Below, piece by piece: positions 43,203 to 53,889 of a stretch of DNA of 64,000 bases. Made by a program: the position numbers and the translations under genes. Numbering within the stretch: position 1 is the first letter of the stretch; the number at the start of each line of letters is the position of its first letter. The notes under the pieces were generated by a model. The model was not told the origin of the DNA. It made no database searches and saw only the letters and a program-made list of their open reading frames with translations. The stretch is from Isoetes taiwanensis (taxonomy: Eukaryota > Streptophyta > Lycopodiopsida > Isoetales > Isoetaceae): contig JAJEKV010000005.1 in NCBI GenBank assembly GCA_021234155.1, positions 29,855,934 through 29,919,933 on the forward strand, read 5' to 3'.

Positions 43203-43346
43203 TCACGGCCAAGCTTTTGCAGATTGTTCAGCCTGTTGAAGTTGATTTTGTAGGTCCTGAATTTGATTAGCCTTCTTATCAGCAATGCGCTTGAGTTCTT
43301 TGATCTTTCTTTGAGCATGAGCAGCGTGAGAAGTTGAAGCACCCAT
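43203..43346 (-). CDS. Short coiled-coil reading frame, copy 1
   Basis: From ATG 43346 the frame encodes 47 residues: MGASTSHAAHAQRKIKELKR, then ADKKANQIQDLQNQLQQAEQ, a coiled coil, ending at TGA 43203-43205. A frame change near 43215 would extend it into another open stretch (LFRDFHRLIHKFENVLPAPK). A second copy is at 45214. It may be the 5' exon of a decayed gene or a gag-like protein. No family is assigned. Confidence 0.4.
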   Translation of the reverse strand: MGASTSHAAHAQRKIKELKRIADKKANQIQDLQNQLQQAEQSAKAWP

Positions 43347-43619
43347 CAAGTACATCTTATATGCAATTTAAAAGGGTTATCTTGAACATGAATTATTTGG
43401 CCTATTCTGATACGGCAAAGCATATTGTAGACAATAACTCATTATTTATTCACCTCTCAAGTTAATTTGCTCTAGAGCTTCCTTACACCAATACCGTGAA
43501 ATTATATTCTAGAGTCCTTAACATTATTGTAGCATTATATATTTTTAGATTTTATAGGATGTAAATTGTTTGATTTTTTAGAAAATAAATTCACGCCATA
43601 TAGTGAGACTTGCACTCAG

Positions 43620-43920
43620 ATACTTCATGATGGTAACCAATGGGTTTTTAACACAAATCTTATCATCTACCTTTGCAACCAAAGATGCGCACAAACACCC
43701 TCGGTGGCACGATATTGTCTAACACTTGATTAATTCCACATTTCTAAAATGGAGTCAAATGCCCTTACACAAATCAACATCATAGTTTTACACTCATTCC
43801 AACATGATGACATTATTCAACATGTCATGAGGGGGTTCAACATGTCAGCATCCACTTGTGATTTCATGAAGTCCCCATTCCAACATAATAACATTTTTCG
43901 GCCATGAGGGGGTTCAGCAT
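43620..43920 (+). repeat. Dispersed repeat U, copy 2
   Basis: Nearly identical to 42745-43070 and 46340-46590. The stretch AACACAAATCTTATCATC then TACCTTTGCAACC marks the empty form of the site occupied by LINE B in the third copy. Confidence 0.9.
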
Positions 43921-44372
43921 GTCAAAAACCATTGCATTTCATCAGGGGGTCTAGCCTGCATTGGCTTTATGTATTATTCAATATATGCATTGTTACACCA
44001 TATGTAGCATATCATCGCAGACCCCTAAGTATTTTCCCCCCAACCCCCAAAAAAAAAAACACCCCCTCCCCAACCATGATTACTAAAAATTTTCTTGTAG
44101 CAATGTTGCTCTTCATTGTAGCTACTATAGCAAGCTGTAACATGTTTCACCAGTCACCTTTGGATGTGCTACTCGGATCCATACTGTTATGTCACTATTC
44201 CAACATGATAACATTTTTTTTTTTTTCATGAGGGGGTCCGGCATGTCAAAACCATCGCATTTCATCGGGGTCTAGCACGCATTGGCTTTATGTATCATTC
44301 AATATATGCATTGTTAGATCATAGGCAGCACATCATCGCAGCCCCCTAGGTATCCCCCCCCCCCCCACCCAT
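43905..44372 (+). repeat. Two copies of a unit ending in a C-rich tract
   Basis: The unit (CATGAGGGGGT ... CATTGGCTTTATGTAT ... ATCATCGCAG) occurs at 43900-44060 and 44226-44372. A third copy is at 46585-46735. Each ends in a C-rich tract that differs in length and composition between copies. Confidence 0.88.
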
Positions 44373-44689
44373 AAATCCCCCCATACGTCATCAATCCCAA
44401 GTATGTATTAGCAGATTGTTATATGCAGTTAATAATACATGTTTCTATTAATGCTTTGTATGACTTTCTTTCTAGCCACTCTTTATAGAACAATGATTTA
44501 AACACAATTGCAGCATAAGACATTACTATTAAAGCTAACTATGCCATCCACATCTACATAACAAATGCAACTTCACATTTCATTGCCAATTTCTGGCAAA
44601 ACAAAACAGTCATTACTATCTCCCTTTTCCTGTTTCTCACTTTGTTCCATCTCAACTATAGCTAGCTCTATGAACTCAATGTTTTCCAA

Positions 44690-44870
44690 AGAAAGTATAT
44701 GCAATACCTAAAACAATGACAAAAATATTTATCTTCAATGTTTCCCATCCACAATTCTTAAGTGGTTCACTATTGATATACCCCCCTTAATCCAATTCAA
44801 AAGCTCGAGTTCAGTTGTGAATTTCTACACAAGGTATCCCTGATTATATGCCCTTTCTACAGTCCCATGC
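44690..44870 (+). repeat. Dispersed repeat R1, partial copy
   Basis: Matches 48415-48600 and 47590-47720 closely (GTATATGCAATACC, TGACAAAAATATTTAT, TTCTTAAGTGGTTCACTA). It stops before the CATATG array. Confidence 0.88.
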
Positions 44871-45667
44871 AATCTTGTCCAATGCAATCTTGTATTTTAG
44901 AGTACTTTCCATGCACCAGATTTCTTGAAACTTTCCAACGTACAATAAGGTATTTGAATAATTCGTACTATTTACAAATAGACAAATTTAATATGGAGAT
45001 TTTATGGGCTCTATGAAGTCAATGTTTTCCTAATAATGTGAAATGCCAAAATAGTGTACTGTTTGGTGTTGAGTTGGACGTCTTTTGCAGATCGTTCAGC
45101 CTGTTGAAGTTGATTTCACAGGTCCTGAATTTGATTAGCCTTCTTATCAGCAATGCGCTTGAGTTCTTTGATCTTCCTTTGAGCATGAGCAGCATGAGAA
45201 GTTGAAGCACCCATAGAGGAAACCTGGAGTTAGAGATCAGCAATTTCTTTAGTCTGCAAACAAGCTTTTGACATTATTATTGGCTGTTTAAAGTCTAACA
45301 TTACTGGAATGTCCCCTAAGATCCTCAAAATGTTTAACAGTATATGTTATATGCAATTTAAAAGGGTTATTTTGAGCACGAAATATTTGGCCTATCTTGA
45401 TAGGGAAAAGCATATTGTAGACAATAACTCATTATTTATTCACCTCTCAAGTTAATTTGCTCTAGAGCTTTCTTACACCAATCACAACCCTAGATGGCAC
45501 TTCAATGCCGCAGTATATCTTCTAGAGTCAACATTATTGCAACATTATATATTTTTACATTTTATAGGATGTAAATTGTTAGAGTTCTTAGAAAATAAAT
45601 TCACGCTGTATAGTGAGACTTGCACTCAGGTACTTCATCATGGTGACCAATGGGTTTGTGACACAAA
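44871..45667. repeat. Duplicate of the 43.2-43.7 kb block
   Basis: From 45060 on, the sequence parallels 43200-43668, including the coiled-coil frame and TTTGGCCTAT, AGACAATAACTCATTATTTA. Before that it holds only short non-coding DNA. Confidence 0.75.
45116..45214 (-). pseudogene. Short coiled-coil reading frame, copy 2
   Basis: Same start (ATG 45214) and nearly the same protein as 43203-43346, but CAAAAT is replaced by TGAAAT, giving a stop after IQDL (45116-45118). Confidence 0.5.
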
Positions 45668-46355
45668 CCGTTGGGCGGTGCAACCAGAGCACTGCCTGAT
45701 GCTTGCCAGTTCTGATCCTGAGCTTTTGCAACAATATCTCAATGGTCGTTTTTCTCAAAAGATATGGGACGCAGTTACTTTGGCCCAAGTGAAAACTGGT
45801 CATTATCATGCACATATAAATCCCACCTTGGCACCAGGGCCCCAAGCTTATTTGCTTGCTTCATTGTCGGGAACAAGCTTGTAGCTATTGCATCAATTCG
45901 CCCGCGGGGTCCCAGTGCTACAGATTGAGGCAATTAGATGGGGCCGGCCGCAATTGCCCTAGAAGCAAGACTATGTGCATGTTGCCGATTCTGAGGTTAT
46001 TGAAGATGAAAGCCATACTCTTACGAGTTGCCACCTTTTTGAGATAGTCCGGAATCATTTTTTGACCTTAGTCCATTCCACGCTTCCACAACTTCTCAGA
46101 GCACCATCTGTGCATGACTTGGCATTATACATACTTGAGGTTCTAGATAAACATCTGCAATTACTGAGCCCTCAGTAGTCATTATCTCCGCTTGTCTAGT
46201 ATCATCAGTACTGCAAAGGTTTTTCCCTTGAAAACCTTTCGAGGCAGGGGTTTTTTAATCCTAGTAGTAATGATTGTACTAGCCCATTGTATGGGTCCCA
46301 TGACCTATTGGTCTCCGTGGACGTTAAAAAAACTATTCTATTCTATTCTATTCTT
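45668..46355 (+). mobile_element. LINE B, 5'-truncated copy of the LINE A family
   Basis: Contains the C-terminal domain (LNGRFSQKIWDAVTLAQVK, HINPTLAPGPQAY, VIEDESHTLTSCHLFEIVR) and the family 3' end: hairpin AAAGGTTTT/AAAACCTTT (46215-46239), GGGTTTTTTAATCC-like, TTGGTCTCCGTGGACG, then an ATTCT tail. It sits inside repeat U at a site that is empty in two other copies. Stops break the coding part. Confidence 0.87.
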
Positions 46356-46590
46356 TGCAACCAAAGATGCGCACAAGCACCCTCAATGGCATGATATTGT
46401 CTAACACTTGATTAATTCCACATTTCTAAAATGGAGTCAAATGCCCCTACACAAATCAACATCATAGGTTTACACTGATTCCAACATGATGACATTATTC
46501 AATATGTCATGAATGGGTTCAACATGTCAGCATCCACTTGGGATTTCATGAAGTCACCATTCGAACATGATAGCATTTTTCGGCCATGAG
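46340..46590 (+). repeat. Dispersed repeat U, copy 3
   Basis: Continues repeat U after LINE B from TTTGCAACCAAAGATGCGCA onward. Confidence 0.9.
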
Positions 46591-46727
46591 GGGGTTCAGC
46601 ATGTCAAAAACCACTGCATTTCATCAGGGGGTCTATCCCTGCATTGGCTTTATGTGTCATTCAACATATGCATTGTTACACCAGAGGTAGCACATCATCG
46701 TAGACCCCTACCCCCCCTCCCCCGCTG

Positions 46728-46966
46728 ACTAGGCACTAAGGGGGTGGTGCATGACTGTATATATTGGGATGTTTCTGCATTTTATATGATTAGCACAGTT
46801 TGTCAGCAGGCTGATTGCTGCCACGGCTTTTCCCTCGAAAACCCTTCGGGGCGGGGGTTTTTTAATCCGGGCAGTAATCCGCTTGCTGCGTTTTTGTATT
46901 GGGTCCCATAGACCGATTGGTCTCCGTGGACGATAAAAGTAACTTCCTTCCTTCCTTCCTTCCTCC
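46728..46966 (+). mobile_element. LINE C, short 3'-end insertion of the same family
   Basis: About 240 bases comprising only the 3' end: TTTTCCCTCGAAAACCC, GGGGTTTTTTAATCC, GGGTCCCATAGACCG, TTGGTCTCCGTGGACGATAA. It ends in a TTCC repeat rather than ATTCT. It interrupts the C-rich unit between the CCCCC tract and CATACGCCATC. Confidence 0.85.
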
Positions 46967-47140
46967 ATAACATACGCCATCAATCTCAAGTATGTATTAG
47001 CAGATTGTTATATGCTAAATAATGTTGACTGGTAGATGATGTATTAGTGAGGTAATTAATAATCCATGTTTGTATCAATGCTTTGTATGCCTTTCTTTCT
47101 AGCCACTCTTTATAAAACTATGATTTAAACACAATTGCAT

Positions 47141-47589
47141 AAAATGAGAGAGCGTTGGTTTCTGTGCCGGAACGCCGCATGTGCAGACGCATGCGGCGTT
47201 CCTCTCACCCCTGCGGGACTATTTTGATCGTCTGCATCTTGCCTCTCCTACTTGTTGAAACGTTGAGCGGGAAGAGAGCGGCACAACACAGGGCAGCGAT
47301 GGCCCTGGTCCTACTAAACAGTTCTTGGCATTGTTGCTTTGGCACATCCTTCAGTTCTTGATAGCAGCAGGGTTTTCTTGCAATCTTTTTGTTATAATGC
47401 TTGACATTCCCTTTAGGACAACGATGCAAGAGATAAAAGGGCTTGGCTTTATCAAACACATTCTTCTTTGGCGATTGTAATGTATAGGGGACCTGAGATG
47501 GCGGCACATCTTTGTGGAGAGGTGGCGAGCGGAGGTGGGATCTTTTGCAGCTCTTGAAGAAGAGCAAGACTTTGATGCCACGTTGCCCA
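47141..47589. other. Unique insert with perfect 13-bp hairpin
   Basis: Flanking DNA matches 44384-44505 on the left and 44728 onward on the right, while this 450-base stretch is unique in the window. A hairpin with arms GGAACGCCGCATG (47169-47181) and CATGCGGCGTTCC (47190-47202) and an 8-base loop lies near its left end. A minus-strand frame of 137 codons (47205-47618) covers most of the rest; it is basic and not recognised. No element ends are evident. Confidence 0.6.
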
Positions 47590-48020
47590 TATTTATTTTC
47601 AATGTTTCCCATCCACAATTCTTAAGTGGTTCACTATTGATATACCCCCCTTAATCCAATTCAAAAGCTCGAGTTCATTTGTGAATTTCTACACAAGATA
47701 TCCTTGATCATATGCCCTTTCTATAGGTTATTCGCGGTTATGTCATTGCATGTAGTTGTGCTTTAGTCGACTCAACAGCATTGACAAATTGGAGGTTGAT
47801 ATAAGTCTTGATCATCTTTTGTCACCGGGAGGCTTTCTGAACAAGAAATATTTGGTCTCGTGTTGTGTCATCTTTGCTAGATGTTGTAGGATTATATTGC
47901 AAGGTCATATGCTTGTTGGATTGCCAGATCATATGCTTGATTGCAAGATCATATGTCAGATCATATGCTTGTATGGATAGCCTAGTGTCCTCGGAGTACA
48001 AACTGGTTCACACTCCATCT
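47590..48020 (+). repeat. Dispersed repeat R1 with short CATATG array
   Basis: Full R1 copy ending in GATCATATGCTTGATTGCAA-type repeats and CCTAGTGTCCTCGGAGTACA. Unlike the copies at 10 and 48.9 kb it is not followed by OVATE sequence. Confidence 0.88.
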
Positions 48021-48414
48021 AATAAATGAGTTGGTAAATAATCCATGTTTCTATTAATGCTTTGTATGACATTCTTTCTAGCCACTCTTTATAGAACAAT
48101 AATTTAAATACAATTGCAACATAAGACATTACTATTAATGCTAACTATGACATCGACATCTACATAACTAACCCAACTTAATATTTCATTGCCAAAGTGG
48201 GCAAAACCAAATAGTCATTACTATCTCCTTTTTCCTGTTTTTAACTTTCCATCTCAAAGTATAGCTAGCTACTATAAGTTTGTCTACAAATTTGATAGTT
48301 GCTGCATAGAGCCGTACCTATGCCCGACAACATTGGATACCCATTACTAGTTTGAATAATTCTTACTATTTACAAATAGATTAATTGAATATGGAGATTT
48401 TACGGGCTCTATGA
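48021..48414. repeat. Copy of the 44.4-44.7 kb block
   Basis: Parallels 44430-44690 (TATTAATGCTTTGTATGAC, TTTCTAGCCACTCTTTATAG, AGTCATTACTATCTCC). No coding capacity. Confidence 0.8.
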
Positions 48415-48910
48415 ACTCAATATTTTCCAAAGAAAGTATATGCTATACTTTAAACCTTGACAAAAATATTTATTTTCAATGTTTCCCGTCCACAATTCTT
48501 AAGTGGTTCACTATAGATATACGCCCCTTAATCCAATTCAAAAGCTCATGTTCAGTTGTGAATCTCTACACAAGGTATCCCTGATCATATGCCCTTTCTA
48601 CAGGGTATTTGCGATTATGCCATTGCATGTAGTTGTGATTTAGTTGACTCAACAGCATTGGCAAATTGGAGGTTGATATAAGTCTTGATCATCTTTTGTC
48701 ACGGGAGGCTTTCTGAATAAGAAATATTTGGCCTCGTGTTGTGGCATTTTGCTAGATGTTGTAGGATCATATTGCAAGGTCATATGCTTGTATGGATTGC
48801 CAGATCATATGCTTGTTGTATGCCAGATCATATGCTTGATTGCAAGATCATATGCCAGATCATATGCGTTAGCCTAGTGTCCTCGGAGTACAAACTGGTT
48901 CACACTCCAT
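48415..48910 (+). repeat. Dispersed repeat R1 with CATATG array
   Basis: Full R1 copy with a CATATG-rich array at 48765-48870. It joins directly to the broken OVATE copy, as R1 joins the intact gene at 10.35 kb, so the two regions derive from one duplicated block. Confidence 0.88.
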
Positions 48911-49353
48911 CTAGTAAATGGCCTCCTTAGCCCCACTGGAAAGCTGGGTACACAAACCAGTAAAAGCCTGGAGGATGGTATCATGGAATTCAAATCTAAA
49001 TCCTCCATACTGCCAACGGTAATCTATGTATGGGTCAATGGAAAGCTTCCTTACTGGAATGCTCTCTCTAATCTTCCTTCTCCCATCTGTAGGCAGGATT
49101 TCCTTTTTTCCTGCCAAATTTTCCTTCAAATCTTCCTCTGAATTTGAAGAATAGGCCAAGTCAAGGCATGAATTTGAATGATCAAATCCAAAGGCATCAT
49201 CACTTTCGCAATTAGATCTAGAAGGGGAAGCAACCCGCTTCTCAGCTGGAGCATAAGAACTAACATATTGCTCAAAGGATTGGAATTTATAGATGTTGGG
49301 CTTTTTTTTATCTCTTTTGTTGCACTCTGCGCCTTGGAGATGCAACAAGATGG
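48911..49353 (-). pseudogene. Truncated OVATE family protein copy
   Basis: Minus-strand sequence parallels the gene at 10350-11120 from the KKKPNIYKFQSFEQYVSSYA region through APAEKRVASPSR, KIRESIPVRKLSIDPYIDYR and FEFHDTILQAFTGLCTQL. About 30 codons at the heart of the OVATE domain are replaced by a short unrelated bridge (WQYGGFR). The 5' third is missing: homology ends at 49353, where copia pol on the opposite strand begins. It cannot encode a working OVATE domain. Confidence 0.88.
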
Positions 49354-50984
49354 CATAAGTAAAAGATTGCAAGAGAAGGAGATTCATGCCATTATGGCAA
49401 TATTAGAACTAGAGATTCCTAAATCATATGAAGAAGCAGTAACATCTGAAAGTGCAGAAAATTGGAAGAACGCAATGTTAGAAGAAATTAAGTCCTTTGA
49501 GAGGACTGAAACATACAAGCTGATAGATAGACTAAAAGATAAGAGTGTGGTAGGAAATAAATGGTTATACAAGGTAACACCTGAAAATGATGGATCAAAG
49601 AAATATAAAGCTAGGTAGTTGCATAGGGCTTTTTTCAAAAACAAGGAATTGATTACGAAGATATTTTTTCACCTCTGGTAAAGATGACAAGTATCCTAAC
49701 TTCGCTTGCTTACGCAAATCCGCATGATCTAGCGATTCACCACATGGATGTGAAAATGGCATTTCTAAATGCCAAACTTGAAGAGGAGATATATATAAAG
49801 CAAGCCCCGGGTTTTGAAGCAGATGAAAATAAGGCATGGCAGCTCAAACGATATGGACTGCAATAGTATCCACGGCAATGATATATATGTATTGACAGTT
49901 TCTTGAAGGAACATGAACTTGAAACTTAAAAATGAAGGAAATTTATATAGATTTCGGCATGGAGATATTATTTGCATTATCGTCCTGTATGTTGATGACT
50001 GTATAATGGTATCCAACAAAACATAATGTCTAAAGAATTGTAAGAAAGTATTAAGTGACAGATTTGAAATGGCAAACCTAGGGGAATTACAAGAGATTCT
50101 TAGGCATGGAAGCTACTCGAGATAGAAACAAAAGAATATTGGCACTGACTCAGAAAATAAATATTCTAGGGATGTTGAAAAGGTTTGGTCAAGTGTCATG
50201 TAATGCTGCAATTATGCCCTTAGTACTAGCTCAGAAGTTAACTGAAAGATTATGTCCATCGAATGAAGCTGAAAGAGAAGAAATGAAAAATTCACCATAC
50301 AGGGAACTGGTTGGGTGCTTGCTATATGTGTCAAACTGTACAAGACCGGATATTTCATTTGGATTAAATTTGTTGAGTAGGTTCTTGAACAATCCTGGAA
50401 AGCAACACTGGTTGGCAGCAAAAAGGATCCCGAGGTTCCTAAAGGGAACTCAAAACCATGGAATTATGTTTGCTAATAATAACTTAACTCTGATAGTTTA
50501 TTCAGATGCAGATTGGGGAGGAGACCCTGATATAAGAAGATCAACATCAGGGTATACGCTAATGCTAGGAGGAGGATCTATCTCGTGGAGAAGTAAGAAA
50601 CAAGAAAGTGTTGCAATGTCAACTGCAGAAGTGGAATACAAGGCAGCATCTTTAGCTTCTAGAGAAATAATTTGGGTTAGAAGACTGCTGGAGGAACTAG
50701 GACTCATACAAAGAAAACCAATTGTATTGCTATGTGATAGCATGAGCTGTATAGCAATAACTAGAAATCCAATTTTGCACGAGAGAACGAAACATATAGA
50801 ATTACATGTACATTTTATTCGCAAAGTGGTGACAGAAGGCTACATTATAGTTGAGCATATAAGTACAAAAGATCAGTTTGCAGATGTGATGACAAAACCA
50901 GTCTCAACTGGAAAATTCATGAAGTTTCAGAAGCTCTTAGGAGTTACAGATATGACAAACCATGTAAGAAGCAAAGGATTCTAA
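49354..50984 (+). pseudogene. Ty1/copia pol: RT and RNase H, 5'-truncated
   Basis: Starts within pol just before RT (SYEEAVTSESAENWKNAMLE; VVGNKWLYKV). A frame change near 49616 leads to HHMDVKMAFLNAKLEEEIYI and QAPGF. Stops follow, then the catalytic VLYVDDCIMVSN (about 49980-50015). From 50106 a 292-codon frame gives the RT end (VGCLLYVSNCTRPDISFGLN) and RNase H (YSDADWGGDPDIRRSTSGY, VAMSTAEVEYKAASLASREI, LLCDSMSCIAITRNP), ending HISTKDQFADVMTKP. Gag, protease and integrase are absent at the 5' side. Confidence 0.92.
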
Positions 50985-51416
50985 AATGCAGTGCATCATA
51001 TATCATGAAGGGGGATGAAGATTTACAAGATTGATCATGATATATTTTTTGTACAAAGGGCAGATAGCCAGGTTAAAAGTTGGCACCATGCTAGATATGT
51101 AGAGAGACAAAAAAACAATCGAAGACCATGGTAGTTGACCATGGTAACCGATACATGGTATGGTTCTGGGTAAAGGAGAAAGACGTATGAACAAATGGGT
51201 AAGTGACAAGTTCATATTGTATAGATAGAAACAAGCGGGGAGCTTTGGCGCACTTCAACAAAAAATTTTGATAAATAGAGATGAAGTCAGATTGATTGAT
51301 TAGAGCTGTGATGAAGGTGAATCTAAATACAGGGGGATAAGTTCATATTTGCAGTGTATTTGTCAGGTGACAATGTTTGCACAATAAAAAACCGTATGTT
51401 TGTAACATATGATTGT
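50985..51416 (+). other. 3' flank of copia pol
   Basis: Two purine-rich tracts (GAAGGGGGATGAAG near 51007 and ACAGGGGGATAAG near 51330) could be the copia polypurine tract. The second is followed by TGTATTTGTCAGGTGAC, which might be the start of an LTR cut by the family-B element at 51417. This is uncertain. Confidence 0.4.
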
Positions 51417-53000
51417 TGTGACGTCCCCTACTCCTTATACGATGCCCGCATCGTATTCGAAGGAGGAGCATTCCCCAGCGGCTGCCCTGGCGGGGCCATC
51501 CACCGACTCTACTCCCACGGGGATGAGCCAGCCAAGGAAGAGTGGATGTGTCATTCACCCGCCTTCCTTCCGGGTCGACCTATCATGAAGGCGTGAACAA
51601 ACAAACGTGAGCACAACTAACAATATACAAATACAATCACCATAGAGATAGCAATATCACAAAGATAACCATACCTTCGTATCAACAATAACAAGGGGAG
51701 ATCCTACCTAAGGATCAGACTCAAGGGGGATGACCACCTGGCTAGGCCTCCGGAGTTCGTTTCGCATGCAATTCATGGCAATGGATTTGGCTGGCATAGA
51801 ACATGGCTTAGGGTAGTCCACACCATCCGCCCCTCCCGTGCACACTTTGCAGAGTAGGCTGAAAAGTGTTGGGACTTGGCCGTAGCCTGCCGGGTGAGTA
51901 GCCAGAGGGGCTACTCAGCTGGGTTGCATCTCCCGGCCCCGCGAGGCAGGAAGAGTTGCATCTCCTCCGCAGGCATCCATGCTCATCACAAAGCTAGAGG
52001 GGCCACTGCCCTTATTCGACTTGAACTCATTGGAAGGTCATATCCACCACCCCACGAGTGTCGAGCTCATGCCTTGCCCACACGCAGTGACAAGCCATTA
52101 AGCCTAGCCCACGGAGACCCCCGATAGGCCTTACTACCAGAGGGGTCAGTCCGTGATGAGACAAGTTCCTCCTTATCAACCGGCCTAGCCCTTCACCCAC
52201 AACCAAAGCGGGCTCACATGCACGGGCCGCATGTAACAGAGGAACTAAGGTGCTATGCTAGGAACATCTACTACGACTTTGGGTCTCTACCCCCTTTCCC
52301 CATACATGGAGATCCAGAGTGAAATACATCCATCATCATCTAACTGAAATAGAAAATAACATCTAAACTAACTAACTACATAACGAGTTAGGTTCCTTTG
52401 TTAGAGCTTCTCGATCTCTGGATCTATAAGGCCTCTAGAGATGATCTAACATGCTAAACCGGCATATTGCCATGCCCAAAGAGCGGTTTTGCACAACGAA
52501 TGACTAGATACCTGCTCCTCGACTGCGCTCCGATCCTTGGAAGGCGTCCATACTCGATCTTGTGAGCGATGGTCGCTACTCAATAATCGTGGTGCAAATC
52601 CGACTTTCCGAGCCTAGCAATGCGAATTGGGGTCCTACCTTGGCGAAAATGGCCCAAGAGAACCCTAAATGCTTGAAAATGGGAAGGAACTCTAGAAAAA
52701 CCTAAATGGTCAAAACGAAAAGAGAGCTAGGTCTAGGGTTTTAGCCCTTATATAGAACCCTTAGGGTTAGGTTAGACATTGGCCAAATGGGATTTAGCCA
52801 ATTGGCAATGGGGTCCATGGGGTTATTTATTGTGTATGTTTATTTAACATGCACAACATTCGATGTTGCCCCCTAGGTGCAACTCTTGCTCCCTAGGTGC
52901 AACCTTATACGTCTCACGAGTACATGTCATCCGACGTATGCGGGTGGCGATCAAGATAAATATACGTGTGGGGAGCGTATATTATCTTTGGAACGTCACA
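51417..53000 (-). repeat. Complete 3' LTR of family-B element
   Basis: 1584 bases, opening TGTGACGTCCCC and closing GGAACGTCACA on the plus strand, an imperfect inverted pair. It ends at the PPT. Confidence 0.9.
52747..52755 (-). promoter_or_regulatory. TATA box in family-B LTR
   Basis: Minus-strand CTATATAAG about 250 bases from the LTR start; transcription would begin near 52720. Confidence 0.6.
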
Positions 53001-53012
53001 TTCTCCCCACCT
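53001..53012 (-). promoter_or_regulatory. Polypurine tract of family-B element
   Basis: Minus-strand AGGTGGGGAGAA directly abuts the LTR start TGTGACGTTCC, as in the copy at 1657-1669. Confidence 0.85.
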
Positions 53013-53889
53013 TGACTTGATGTCGTTGCCAATCACGCTCACGCCTCTCCACCTTGGGTACCTGCATATCCTGCACTTACAACAACTTTTGTATCCATGT
53101 TACATTAATCACCTCAGGTAATAATAATATTTATAGTTTATTGTAATTGGGCTCTTCCGTCCTCTACTTCCTAATCTATTATTGACAAAATTAACATCAA
53201 TTATATTTTAGAGGTTTTAAGCTATAACTCCATATCGCCTCCTCACAACACATTATGGTCAAAATTATGTGTTGTGAGTCCTCGTAGCGCTACCCTCCTG
53301 CCGCTTAGTCCTTCTAATTGCCTGCAAGATGTACGCTACGTTAGTACATTTTTAATTATTATAAGGGTTGGTTGTAAGGGAACCACCCATTAATTACAAT
53401 TATATGGATGCAAGGCATATCTCCCGGCATAGGAAGATTATGTTTCTCCCATCATGGCCGCGGGGACAGCGCCCTATCATGCCTATATGTCGCTCATGCC
53501 TACACTGTAGTTGCCCAACATGGGACTTGGGTCCTTCCAGGTATATGGGGCGTGAAGGGCCCTCCCCTCGTGGCGTTGACTAGAGGTGCTTTTCCTATCA
53601 ATGCATACAATTGAATGACCTCCTTTCTCTAGGAGGTCGTCTACTTAGTGGGACGTGAGTAGACTTCTAATCTACCTTCCACTCAACCAAAGGAACGCGG
53701 TCATGCCTACATTGACATTACACCACGCCCTAGAGAGCACCGTAGTGGTCTCATCATCGGTAATAACGCATGCAACCCATGCTTAGCATAGGTCGCATGG
53801 AGATTAACCTATAGCTACACATGCTTTAATCTAACCCCAAATCGACATGCCTGAGCCGATTTCTTGGTTGTCGATGTCGACTACTTCTG
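53013..53889 (-). other. 3' non-coding region of family-B element
   Basis: No gene; plus-strand frames here are chance. Corresponds to 787-1656. Confidence 0.6.
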
